Positions 1 to 6,948 are shown, numbered from the stretch's first letter. The stretch is DNA of 14,111 bases from Thermoplasmata archaeon (GCA_019594195.1 JAFDTP010000046.1:1-14111), one strand, 5' to 3'. The notes: generated from the letters alone by a model not told the origin. Numbers and translations: made by a program.

Positions 1-34
1 GTTAGAAATCTCCATATCAAAGATATCAATCGTG
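1..34. repeat. 34-base exact direct repeat, copy 1 (window edge)
   Basis: Bases 1-34 are identical to 476-509 and in the same orientation. The match ends at base 35 (c against a at 510) and may continue beyond the left edge. The join into the propeller repeat falls on a shared CACGA read on the minus strand, and this copy is out of frame compared with the internal one. Confidence 0.9.
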
Positions 35-934
35 CTCCTCGTGCTGCCATAGCTTCATCTCTTCCTCATAGTCGTATGCTATCACAGTGTCAACTGACGA
101 CCCACTGAACACCACTTCCTTACCATCTATCTCAGCATGGTCGACCGAGCGCACCGTACCGTCGTGCTCCTCGTGCTCCCATAGCTTCTCCTCTTCCTCA
201 TAGTCGTACGCCACCAGCGTGTCATCTGAAGACCCACTGAAGACCACTTCTTTACCACCTATCTCCGCATGATCGACCGACCACACCGTACCATCGTGCT
301 CCTCGTGCTCCCATAGGGAATCGTAATCATCCTTTCCTTGTGAAGTCACCTCCTCACTATCTTCCACTTCCTCGTCAATATTCAACTCTATATCCTTAGT
401 CTCTTTCTCTACACCCGCATATGTGGCCTCATTATCGACCATTATATCCCCACCCTCTACGACTTCATCATCGATGTTAGAAATCTCCATATCAAAGATA
501 TCAATCGTGACATTTATTTCATCTTCATACAATACTCCCCATCCCTCTTCTGGGTAATACTGTAACAATTCTACCTTCAAAATTCTATCCCCGGGATCTA
601 CATCGTCATAAGTATAGTCAGCCGTTGTATCTTCCCATGTATTTAGAGTTCCATGGAGATCACTATCAATATTGAATCGTAGTCTACTGTAATCACTCTC
701 CTTCCACTCAGTTTCCACGGTAGTACTTGTGGTGGAATCGACCGTACATCCTTCACTTGGTTCTATGAAGCCAAAAGAATCGCTGTCCTCAATCTTTTCT
801 CCCATATCTCCATCTTCAGCTATTATTTGATCTTCACTCCTTCCCTCTACATGGCCTACTGCCATACTAAATACACTGAAATATATTATCAATACTGCGA
901 TCAAGGACCACACTTTTTCTAACTTTGACTCCAT
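26..934 (-). CDS. Exported repeat (propeller-like) surface protein, C-terminus doubtful
   Basis: Probably a secreted or membrane-anchored surface protein; its partner is unknown. From the ATG at 934 it opens with a charged segment and a hydrophobic stretch (about residues 8-24, LIAVLIIYFSVF core), a likely signal peptide or anchor. An Ig-like or fibronectin-like segment follows (around SEGCTVDSTTSTTVE), then a CARDB-like stretch (EVVEGGDIMV ... EEVEDSEEVT), then two 44-residue repeats of WD40/PQQ-propeller type with the core VVFSGSSDDT and YDYEEEEKLW, and an 8-residue start of a third. I chose 934 over the in-frame ATG at 1003 because GAGGG lies 6 bases before it and a TATA box at 1013-1021 is too close to 1003. 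The protein is very acidic. Two and a fraction repeats cannot close a propeller. The stop at 26-28 lies in a 34-base copy of 476-509 read in another frame, so the true protein is probably longer. Domain names are judged by eye. Confidence 0.75.
   Translation of the reverse strand: MESKLEKVWSLIAVLIIYFSVFSMAVGHVEGRSEDQIIAEDGDMGEKIEDSDSFGFIEPSEGCTVDSTTSTTVETEWKESDYSRLRFNIDSDLHGTLNTWEDTTADYTYDDVDPGDRILKVELLQYYPEEGWGVLYEDEINVTIDIFDMEISNIDDEVVEGGDIMVDNEATYAGVEKETKDIELNIDEEVEDSEEVTSQGKDDYDSLWEHEEHDGTVWSVDHAEIGGKEVVFSGSSDDTLVAYDYEEEEKLWEHEEHDGTVRSVDHAEIDGKEVVFSGSSVDTVIAYDYEEEMKLWQHEEHD
29..316 (-). repeat. Tandem 132-base coding repeats (44 residues each)
   Basis: Two full units occupy 185-316 and 53-184, and a third begins at 29-52. 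Each begins LWEHEEHDGTV and ends YDYEEEEK or YDYEEEMK. The DNA copies differ at many synonymous sites, so the duplication is old and the units are not simple assembly copies of each other. The pattern resembles blades of archaeal WD40- or PQQ-like propellers. Confidence 0.85.
476..509. repeat. 34-base exact direct repeat, copy 2 (internal)
   Basis: Partner of bases 1-34. Here the sequence is read in frame as TIDIFDMEISN, just before the CARDB-like part of the surface protein, so this is the native copy. Confidence 0.9.
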
Positions 935-1012
935 CTTTTCCCTCTTTAGATCATTATAAGGCAGATCATATCCTTGAAATCTGCAACCGATTAAATCCGG
1001 CACATATTTTTT

Positions 1013-1021
1013 GTTTATATA
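1013..1021 (-). promoter_or_regulatory. TATA box for the surface protein gene
   Basis: Read on the minus strand the bases are TATATAAAC. A start of transcription about 25 bases on would fall near 990, giving a leader of about 55 bases before the ATG at 934. The rest of the divergent gap 935-1231 is AT-rich and shows no gene. Confidence 0.5.
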
Positions 1022-1190
1022 CTTTTTGCATTTAGTTTATATTTGTAATTCAGACTGTTTTCAACCTTATACCCACTCTCCTTCATCCCATAATCCTCTG
1101 GTTAAATCTCTTTTATATCATCCTCCATATGTTTTTATTTTATCCATTACATCGAAGATGATCCAACTATATTAAGCAATAAATGACCCT

Positions 1191-1200
1191 AAATTTAATT
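1191..1200 (+). promoter_or_regulatory. Likely TATA box for tnaA
   Basis: AAATTTAATT lies about 30 bases before the expected transcript start near 1222, leaving a leader of roughly ten bases. Only a weak GTGA (1224-1227) precedes the ATG at 1232, so translation may be nearly leaderless. Confidence 0.4.
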
Positions 1201-1231
1201 ATCAAGCGTTATTTCATCCTACCGTGAAAGA

Positions 1232-2605
1232 ATGACAGATCCGGAACCTTTCAAGATCAAGATGGTGAAGCCTTTAAATAGATTGAGCCGTGAGGAGAGG
1301 GAAAAAAAGATAGAGGAGGCTGGTTACAACGTTTTCAAACTTCGCTCAGAGGACGTTTTCATCGATCTTCTCACCGACTCTGGAACTACCGCCATGAGCG
1401 ACAGGCAGTACTCAAAGATGCTGGATACTGAGCAGGCTTATGCCGGCAGTGACTCATATTATCGGCTGGAAGATGTGGTTGAAGACATATTCGGATTTGA
1501 GAGGTTCGTGGTGGTACACCAGGGTAGAGCCGCGGAGAACGTACTTTTCTCTACTCTTGTCGAAGAGGGAGATTATGTACCTAACAACATGCATTTCGAC
1601 ACTACCCGCGCGAACGTCAAGCACAAGGGAGGCGAACCCGTCGATCTGGTAATAGATGAAGCATACGAACCCGAAAAAAGAGTTGATTTCAAGGGCGATA
1701 TGGACGTGGATAAGTTGGAAAAAATAATAGAGGAGAAGGGAGAAGAAAATATCCCTCTGATAATGCTGACGATAACTAATAACACCGGCGGCGGTCAGGC
1801 CGTTTCCATGGAAAATATCGAAGAGGTTTCAAAGATTGCAGATCAGTACGGGATACCCTTCTTCTTCGACGCCTGTCGTTTCGCGGAGAACGCATACTTC
1901 ATACAGCAGAGAGAAAAAGGTTATGAGGACAAATCCATCAGAGAGATAACCAGGGAGATGTTCTCATACGTCGACGGCTTCACTTTCAGCGCGAAGAAAG
2001 AGGGTTTGGTCAACATTGGAGGTCTCATAGGTATAAATGATGAAAAACTGCACAGAGAGTGCAAAAACCTCAGCATAATAGTCGAAGGATTTCCCACCTA
2101 TGGAGGTCTGGCATGCAGAGAATTATCGGCGATGGCCGAAGGTATAAAAGAGGCTACTAGAGAAGACTACCAAAAGTACAGGCACCAGCAGGTGGAATAC
2201 TTGGCTGAAAAATTGCTGGATAATGGCGTTCCGATCATAGAACCAGCCGGCGGTCACGCGGTCTTTGTAGACGGCGGCAGGCTTTTACCAGACATACCCC
2301 CAGAAAGATTCCCAGCACAGGCTCTCACCACCGAGCTTTACAAAGAATCAGGTATAAGAGCCGTGGAGCTCGGTACTAGCGCCTTCGGGGAAAAGGATGA
2401 GGAAGGTAACATAATACCTGCTCAGATGGAGACAATGCGATTAGCCATACCACGTAGAGTCTACACGCTGAATCAGCTTGACTATGTCGCTGAATCCGTG
2501 ATAGAACTTCATGAAAAAAGAGATGAGATCAGCGGTCTGAAGAGGACTTACGCTCCCGAATTGTTGGGGCACTTCACCGCGGAGTTCGAGCCTGTGGATC
2601 AATAG
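1232..2605 (+). CDS. tnaA: Tryptophanase (tryptophan indole-lyase)
   Basis: PLP enzyme that splits L-tryptophan into indole, pyruvate and ammonia in the cytoplasm. The 457 residues align from end to end with the tryptophanase / tyrosine phenol-lyase family (457-470 usual). Landmarks are the DLLTDSGT segment near residue 45, Y70 in AYAGS, the HQGRAAEN phosphate-site segment (96-103), FDACR (212-216) whose Asp contacts the PLP ring, and SAKK (253-256) with K256 as the likely Schiff-base lysine, followed by NIGG. Sites that separate the two enzymes all favour tryptophan: D123 in HFDTTR (Thr in tyrosine phenol-lyase), L380 where tyrosine phenol-lyase has its substrate-binding Arg381, and H447 in GHFTA, matching E. 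coli His463. No tna permease or leader peptide adjoins it. It ends four bases before the convergent regulator gene. Family assignment is firm; substrate rests on residues recalled from the family. Confidence 0.93.
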   Translation: MTDPEPFKIKMVKPLNRLSREEREKKIEEAGYNVFKLRSEDVFIDLLTDSGTTAMSDRQYSKMLDTEQAYAGSDSYYRLEDVVEDIFGFERFVVVHQGRAAENVLFSTLVEEGDYVPNNMHFDTTRANVKHKGGEPVDLVIDEAYEPEKRVDFKGDMDVDKLEKIIEEKGEENIPLIMLTITNNTGGGQAVSMENIEEVSKIADQYGIPFFFDACRFAENAYFIQQREKGYEDKSIREITREMFSYVDGFTFSAKKEGLVNIGGLIGINDEKLHRECKNLSIIVEGFPTYGGLACRELSAMAEGIKEATREDYQKYRHQQVEYLAEKLLDNGVPIIEPAGGHAVFVDGGRLLPDIPPERFPAQALTTELYKESGIRAVELGTSAFGEKDEEGNIIPAQMETMRLAIPRRVYTLNQLDYVAESVIELHEKRDEISGLKRTYAPELLGHFTAEFEPVDQ

Positions 2606-2609
2606 CGGA

Positions 2610-2888
2610 TCATTCGGTGTTGACTGTCGGGAACTGTATCCGAAATCTACGGTTAGGCGAAGGTGATATCCGAACCAAAACCTCTTTTTCCAGGGAATAA
2701 TATTTCCTTCTACCTTCCATCCGAGAGGAGATTATACCTTCTCCTTCGAGTTTATTCAGATGATGCTTCGCAGTTTTTCCATCCAAACCTACACTTTCCA
2801 TCAACTCCGAAACGTACATATCTTGTTCAGATAGACGGTGAAGTATCTGCAGGCGCGCCTTCGATCCGATTATCTCCATCGGTTCCAT
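2610..2888 (-). CDS. ArsR-like winged-helix transcription regulator
   Basis: Small 92-residue DNA-binding protein of the ArsR-like archaeal winged-helix type. It starts EIIGSKARLQIL, the usual first helix; the helix-turn-helix spans about residues 25-47 (YVSELMESVGLDGKTAKHHL) and the wing about 54-66 (SRMEGRRKYYSL). The tail RISPSPNRRF also looks like that of haloarchaeal relatives as I recall them. No metal-binding cysteines are present, so it is not a classical ArsR metal sensor. The start at 2888 is preceded by GTGAT three bases upstream; an ATG at 2879 is an alternative. It is divergent from the amphi-Trp gene and shares its promoter, so it may control that gene and itself. That role is inferred. 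It overlaps no other gene and converges on tnaA. Confidence 0.85.
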   Translation of the reverse strand: MEPMEIIGSKARLQILHRLSEQDMYVSELMESVGLDGKTAKHHLNKLEGEGIISSRMEGRRKYYSLEKEVLVRISPSPNRRFRIQFPTVNTE

Positions 2889-2916
2889 CTTATCACGTAT
2901 AATATTCCAAAGAAAT

Positions 2917-2925
2917 TTTATATAT
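2917..2925. promoter_or_regulatory. Shared two-way TATA box
   Basis: The core TATATA (2919-2924) is palindromic and sits midway between the divergent regulator (start 2888) and amphi-Trp gene (start 2957). A transcript start about 25 bases to either side falls just ahead of each start codon, so one element could serve both. Confidence 0.55.
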
Positions 2926-2938
2926 TTTTATCTTTTCC

Positions 2939-2956
2939 CTTATCATGAGTGATAAG
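2939..2956. promoter_or_regulatory. Inverted repeat CTTATCA-N4-TGATAAG, candidate operator
   Basis: A perfect 7-base inverted repeat (2939-2945 and 2950-2956) overlaps the presumed transcript start and the ribosome site of the amphi-Trp gene. A third copy, CTTATCA at 2889-2895, covers the ribosome site of the regulator gene. Part of the identity is explained by the shared ribosome-site sequence GTGATAAG-ATG; the left arm at 2939-2945 is not. Confidence 0.4.
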
Positions 2957-3250
2957 ATGGCTGAAATACCGAACGAATCCGAAGGCAAGAAAAGAGTCGT
3001 AAAAGAAGGAGATCTTGAACACGAAGTGTACCTGAACAAGGAACAAGTAGCTGATTTCCTAGAATCCCTGGCAAAACAGATGAGAGAAGGTGATACGATA
3101 AAGATAGATACTGACGAGTGGGAGCTACCGTTCACTTTCAGAGACAATATCGAACTGGATATAGACTTTGAAGGATACGGAGAAAGAGAACTGGAGATAG
3201 AGCTAGAGTTCAAAGGCAAAAGAGAGGACAAGCCACCTCAGATCTCCTAA
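2957..3250 (+). CDS. Amphi-Trp domain protein
   Basis: Small acidic protein of the amphi-Trp family, common in haloarchaea and of unknown molecular role. From the ATG at 2957 it has 97 residues. The domain runs from about EHEVYLNKEQVADFL to the end, with the amphipathic helix VADFLESLAKQMREG, the strand IKIDTDEWELPF carrying the conserved Trp, and a closing pair of acidic strands (ELDIDFEG, ELEIELEFKG). An ATG at 2945 would add MSDK, but it has no ribosome site, while GTGAT lies three bases before 2957 exactly as it does before the divergent regulator. I therefore prefer 2957; a leaderless start at 2945 is possible because the TATA box at 2917-2925 points near it. A T-run follows the stop. 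Confidence 0.82.
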   Translation: MAEIPNESEGKKRVVKEGDLEHEVYLNKEQVADFLESLAKQMREGDTIKIDTDEWELPFTFRDNIELDIDFEGYGERELEIELEFKGKREDKPPQIS

Positions 3251-3255
3251 AAACC

Positions 3256-3262
3256 TTTTTTT
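3256..3262 (+). terminator. T-run terminator after the amphi-Trp gene
   Basis: Seven T, followed by a second TTTT at 3267-3270, just after the stop. This is the usual archaeal intrinsic signal; no stem is needed or seen. Confidence 0.5.
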
Positions 3263-3334
3263 AACCTTTTAATTTCACTCTTCTTCGGACAGATTTAAAT
3301 CTGATATCATATTTTTTGTATTTGAGGGATAGAT

Positions 3335-3865
3335 ATGAAAAGTATGAAAATCAACGAAGGCAGGATCGAACTTGTCAAAGATGATATCACAGAACAGAAG
3401 ATCGAAGCGGTGGTGAACGCCGCGAATAAAAGACTAGCGCCCGGAGGAGGTGTCGCAGGAGCTATCCATAAAGCGGCGGGTCCAGAACTATACGAAGAGT
3501 GCAAGGAAATCGGTGGATGCGGGACCGGAGAAGCTAAGATAACCGGAGGTTACGAATTACCAGCGGATCATGTTATCCATACTGTCGGACCGGTTTATTC
3601 GGGAAGCGAGAAAGACGAAGCGGATCTTAGAAGATCTTACCGAAACAGCCTCGAACTCGCGCTGGAGAACGATATAGATAAGATCGCTTTCCCATCTTTG
3701 AGCACCGGAGCATTCGGTTATCCGACAGATGAGGCAGCGGAGATAGCACTGGACGAGATCAAGAACTTTTTGGAAGAGAATGAAGGCATAGAACTGGTCA
3801 GGATGGTCCTTTACAGCCAAAAAGATTACGAGATTTACGAGGAAAAAGCAGAGAGAGTCTTCTGA
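3335..3865 (+). CDS. Macro-domain ADP-ribose-binding protein
   Basis: Single macro domain of 176 residues that would bind ADP-ribose or O-acetyl-ADP-ribose in the cytoplasm. The ligand-site motifs are all present: DDIT (16-19, Asp for adenine), VVNAANKRL (26-34), GGGVAGAIHKAAG (37-49) and the STGAFGYP phosphate loop (123-130). Overall spacing is like E. coli YmdB and A. fulgidus AF1521. In YmdB and human MacroD the loop reads GGGVDGAIH and the Asp takes part in deacetylation; here that position is Ala41, as in the loop of AF1521. Binding is therefore likely while YmdB-type catalysis is doubtful. GAGGG at 3324-3328 fixes the start at 3335 and AT-rich GATTTAAAT (3292-3300) may be its TATA box. 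It converges on the radical SAM gene with a six-base gap. Confidence 0.9.
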   Translation: MKSMKINEGRIELVKDDITEQKIEAVVNAANKRLAPGGGVAGAIHKAAGPELYEECKEIGGCGTGEAKITGGYELPADHVIHTVGPVYSGSEKDEADLRRSYRNSLELALENDIDKIAFPSLSTGAFGYPTDEAAEIALDEIKNFLEENEGIELVRMVLYSQKDYEIYEEKAERVF

Positions 3866-3871
3866 AAGGAC

Positions 3872-5353
3872 TCATCGACTGGGATCTCGGCCATCTTCCA
3901 TGGCCTCTATGTGAGGTTCTAATCTCCTCATCATGTATCTCGTCAGTAGATGGTAGCCATGCTTTTTGACCGCGCTTATATCATCCATCACGCTGATATC
4001 TTCGATCAACTTGGGTACTATATCGAAATCTTTCCTGATACATCTCGCTAACAACTGCCAGTGCTCGGGTTCCATATCATCACGTGAGAAAAAATCTTCC
4101 CCTTCGCTCGCGCCTAGAGGGACGAACATCAGAGGAACTATGAAGAAATCTTTATCCCAGATATCGTCCAATAATTCCATGGTCTCCATCACGTCGTCGC
4201 TGGTTTCTCCAGGCAAACCCATTATCACGGTAATACACGGCAGCCAATCGTTCTGATCGAATATCTGGAACGCCTCTCTTATCACCGAGGGCCATTCCTC
4301 GGGATCGAAGGGTTTCGCTTTGCCCTTGAGATGTTTTTTAGCCAGTTCTTTGGAACCGGTCTCTAGACCCACCTGGGCCGAAAACCACGGCTTTTTTTCG
4401 GTCCCGATATGAAGAAGTTCCGATATTTCCCGGATCAACTGCGGGTCTGAAGCGACAGAAGCCAGTGCTGCGTGGCTGAAAGATATGTTATCAGTCTGTT
4501 TTTTGACTTCCTCGATAAGCTTCAAGAGTTTTGACGGTTCTGGGGTCAGATCCTGTGATCCATATCTGAGTACGTCTTCCGCGTGAAGCAAAGCTTTTGC
4601 ATTGTCCGCTTCAACGTTCATCTTCACCTCCTCGACGATATCTTCTATAGGGCGGTGCCTGAGATTCAAAAGGGTAGGTTTACAAAAACTGCATCCTCTA
4701 CCACATCCACGACTTATCTCCACCAAACCGTTTATCGTCGGTCCCTTGATATTAGGGATGTCTTCCGCCGGTATCACTTCACCCTGAACGGACTTGGGCA
4801 ATTCCTCACCATCCATCGCCTTCTTGAACAGTTCCGGCGCGACCCTCTCTCCTTCCCCGATGACCAAAGCATCTACGTTAAACTTCTCCATTATCCTTTT
4901 ATCGTCCAACTGCCATGTTCCGGGTCCTCCGACTATGACATCGACTCCATATTTCTGGAGATAAGGGTTTTCGACCAGTTCTTTGAAATAATGCGAACTG
5001 TACGGTTCACCTTTCACGAAGTTGGAGAAAGTCGTAGAAGCCGGTCCGAGACCGAGTGGATCGTGTGTGGTTATCCCGAGGGCTTCTGTATCAGGGCCTA
5101 TAAGTTTATCCAGATGATCGGGATGACCTATAACGATATCTTCTTCGCTGAAACCTTCGTCTAAGAGCGCGGCTTCTATCTTCCTGCTGCCGCAGTGGCC
5201 GAACCGCGCTATCCCGTTATCTTGAGGTACCGAAGGCGCGAATAACGACTTGTAAAGAAAATCAGGGAGTATCTTGGGGAAAGTGGCTCCAAAACCGATG
5301 AATTCGTTCCCGTTGTAGTCGGAGGCTAGAGTCCTGTCAGTACTCAGGATTAT
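3872..5353 (-). CDS. Radical SAM protein with N-terminal cobalamin-binding-like domain, start unclear
   Basis: Radical SAM enzyme; substrate unknown. Reading from 5353 gives 493 residues. The N-terminal part (STDRTLASDYNGNEFIGFG ... IGPDTEALGITTHDPLGLG) and the following VDVIVGGPGTWQL look like the B12-binding-type domain found in COG1032-like proteins. The cluster motif GCGRGCSFC gives Cys 217, 221 and 224 (CxxxCxxC) for the SAM [4Fe-4S] cluster. Later landmarks are VGLETGSKELAKKHLKG and CITVIMGLPGETSDDV, typical of the barrel. The first standard start in frame is GTG at 5017, which would drop 112 well-formed codons. No ATG, GTG or TTG is in frame between 5353 and 5018. GGTGATGGAGG (5361-5371) lies seven bases before an ATA at 5351-5353, which I take as the provisional start; a one-base loss at CCCT (fusing to the ATG at 5369-5367) is the main alternative. 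TATA-like AAATATATGG at 5438-5447 fits a start in this area. It follows adk on the same strand but seems to have its own promoter. Confidence 0.75.
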   Translation of the reverse strand: MILSTDRTLASDYNGNEFIGFGATFPKILPDFLYKSLFAPSVPQDNGIARFGHCGSRKIEAALLDEGFSEEDIVIGHPDHLDKLIGPDTEALGITTHDPLGLGPASTTFSNFVKGEPYSSHYFKELVENPYLQKYGVDVIVGGPGTWQLDDKRIMEKFNVDALVIGEGERVAPELFKKAMDGEELPKSVQGEVIPAEDIPNIKGPTINGLVEISRGCGRGCSFCKPTLLNLRHRPIEDIVEEVKMNVEADNAKALLHAEDVLRYGSQDLTPEPSKLLKLIEEVKKQTDNISFSHAALASVASDPQLIREISELLHIGTEKKPWFSAQVGLETGSKELAKKHLKGKAKPFDPEEWPSVIREAFQIFDQNDWLPCITVIMGLPGETSDDVMETMELLDDIWDKDFFIVPLMFVPLGASEGEDFFSRDDMEPEHWQLLARCIRKDFDIVPKLIEDISVMDDISAVKKHGYHLLTRYMMRRLEPHIEAMEDGRDPSR

Positions 5354-5460
5354 AGGGTATCCTCCATCACCACGGCTTGAGCTCCCGATACCGATGGTCC
5401 TCCACCTCCACTCGAGTGTTTTACAATTAGAACTTCCATATATTTCTATTTTTCGTATTC

Positions 5461-5476
5461 GGTAAAAAAGAAGAAG
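5461..5476 (-). terminator. T-rich terminator after the adenylate kinase gene
   Basis: Read on the minus strand, CTTCTTCTTTTTTACC follows the adenylate kinase stop by about 20 bases. It would separate that gene from the radical SAM gene downstream. Confidence 0.4.
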
Positions 5477-5493
5477 TTGTAGAATGGGTTTTC

Positions 5494-6291
5494 CTATCTG
5501 TCTTCCCAGACTTCATCTAGTGCTTCCATAACGCTTCTCCTGACGTTCTCTGGTGTGAATTCTTCCAGGTGACCGGGTACTTCGACTATAGGTATCTCTT
5601 CTTCCAAGAAGTCTATCATAGGTTTGGTTTTATCTTTGAACTCCTGCAACCTAGATTCGATCTTCTCTTCGGTATCGTCATCTCTCTGTATCACTTCGAC
5701 TCCGCAGTCTTTACACTTTCCTTCTTCCGGGGGGTCATACTCGAGATGGTACACCTTTTCGCATTCAGGACAGATCCTTCTCTTGGTGGTCCTTTCGATG
5801 ATCTTTTCGTCAGTATTCCTTACCCATAGTATGAAATCTATCTTTGAGTCTTTTTCATCTACGAGGTCCAGGAGGTACTCCGCCTGCTTTTTTGTTCTCG
5901 GATAACCGTCAAGTACCTGGTCCTTGTGATCCTTATTTCCAAAGTAAGATTCAAAGAGTTGGTTCGTGATCCTGTCCGGTACGAACTTGCCTCTATCGAC
6001 GAAATATTTAGCCTTCAGTCCTAGTATAACGCTTTCTTTGTCCGTACCTATCTCTTTGGCTATATCTTCGTCCGCGACGAACTTCTCCTCAGTATCTTTC
6101 CAGAACTGGGAGATGTCTCCCTCGTAGCCGTAACCGTCGAATTCGCCGAGATACGATCTGAATATGTTCCCTGTAGAGAGCTGTTCAAGATCGTATTCTT
6201 CCACCAAAACATCTATCCTCGGCTGTTTTCCCGCTCCGCTCTTTCCTGTGACTATAACATTTGTGACTTCTTCGGGCGCATTCTCATACAT
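5494..6291 (-). CDS. Divergent adenylate kinase-like nucleotide kinase with zinc lid
   Basis: A nucleoside monophosphate kinase of the adenylate kinase fold, 265 residues against a usual 190-220. The P-loop is GKSGAGK (16-22), then QPR where ordinary adenylate kinases have GT(Q). LSTGNIFR (38-45) carries the NMP-site Thr and Arg. About 40 extra residues (roughly 46-88) sit in the NMP-binding part before KYFVDRGKFVPD (95-106). DGYPRT (128-133) is the conserved core. The lid has four cysteines (174, 177, 193, 196) as CxxC-x15-CxxC, fit for zinc. R203 and R214 are the expected catalytic arginines. The reaction is likely ATP + AMP = 2 ADP, but the odd P-loop tail and insertion leave the substrate open. 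There is no clear ribosome site ahead of 6291; a TATA-like AAAATATAC near 6319-6327 suggests a leaderless message. It is divergent from porG. Confidence 0.82.
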   Translation of the reverse strand: MYENAPEEVTNVIVTGKSGAGKQPRIDVLVEEYDLEQLSTGNIFRSYLGEFDGYGYEGDISQFWKDTEEKFVADEDIAKEIGTDKESVILGLKAKYFVDRGKFVPDRITNQLFESYFGNKDHKDQVLDGYPRTKKQAEYLLDLVDEKDSKIDFILWVRNTDEKIIERTTKRRICPECEKVYHLEYDPPEEGKCKDCGVEVIQRDDDTEEKIESRLQEFKDKTKPMIDFLEEEIPIVEVPGHLEEFTPENVRRSVMEALDEVWEDR

Positions 6292-6384
6292 GATAATCTA
6301 CACTGGAAATAGACTCTAAGTATATTTTTATTTGGGTTTACAATCGGAACATTTATTATCTCCTCTTATTTCATTGACACGAAA

Positions 6385-6390
6385 GGTGAG
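6385..6390 (+). promoter_or_regulatory. Ribosome site of the por operon
   Basis: GGTGAG six bases before the porG ATG at 6397. An AT-rich ACATTTATTAT at 6350-6360 is placed as a TATA box for the operon. Confidence 0.5.
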
Positions 6391-6396
6391 ATAAAA

Positions 6397-6945
6397 ATGT
6401 ACGAAGTGCGATTCCACGGCAGAGGTGGACAGGGTGCGGTCACCGCCGCGCATACTCTTTCTGACGCCGCTTTTAGAGAAGGTAAAGACGTTCAGTCTTT
6501 CCCGATGTTCGGTGTAGAGAGGAGAGGTGCCCCTGTTGCGGCCTTTGCCAGGATCGATGAGAAAGAGATAGACATAAAAACACAGATCTACGAGCCAGAT
6601 ATAGTGGTAGTTCTGGATATGAGCCTATTGGACGTGGTAGACGTTACAGATGGCCTTAAAGAAGGTGGAAAGATAATCTTGAATACTGGGAAGGATCCAT
6701 CCGAATTCGACTTCCCGAAAGCTGAAGTTTATACGGTCAACGCCACAAAGATAGCTGTCGAGAACGGCCTCGGAACTGAAACCAATCCTATCGTCAACAC
6801 TGCTATCCTTGGTGCATATTCAAAAGTAGTGGGGAATGTACAGATGGAAAATATCAAAAAGGCGATAGAGAACAATGTACCTGTGAAGCACGACGAGAAT
6901 AAAAAAGCCGCAGAAGAAGCTTATGAAAATGTAGTTGGGGTGTAA
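6397..6945 (+). CDS. porG: Pyruvate:ferredoxin oxidoreductase, gamma subunit
   Basis: Gamma subunit of the four-subunit archaeal pyruvate synthase / oxidoreductase, which converts pyruvate and CoA to acetyl-CoA, CO2 and reduced ferredoxin. The 182 residues match the family length. The start [16 protein letters not shown] is the diagnostic glycine-rich motif, followed by [15 protein letters not shown] and [11 protein letters not shown], and [15 protein letters not shown] near the end. It is the first gene of a compact operon, with the ferredoxin-like delta subunit only three bases after its stop. Gene order G-D-A-B is the one found in methanogens and Thermococcales. Confidence 0.95.
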   Translation: MYEVRFHGRGGQGAVTAAHTLSDAAFREGKDVQSFPMFGVERRGAPVAAFARIDEKEIDIKTQIYEPDIVVVLDMSLLDVVDVTDGLKEGGKIILNTGKDPSEFDFPKAEVYTVNATKIAVENGLGTETNPIVNTAILGAYSKVVGNVQMENIKKAIENNVPVKHDENKKAAEEAYENVVGV

Positions 6946-6948
6946 AAA

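Noticed and set aside
5350..5439. A 29-residue minus-strand ORF (MEVLIVKHSS...) just upstream of the radical SAM frame, one base out of frame
   Set aside because: Its ATG lies inside the likely TATA box, it has no ribosome site, and its sequence is low in complexity. Its last codons matter only as an alternative start after a one-base change.
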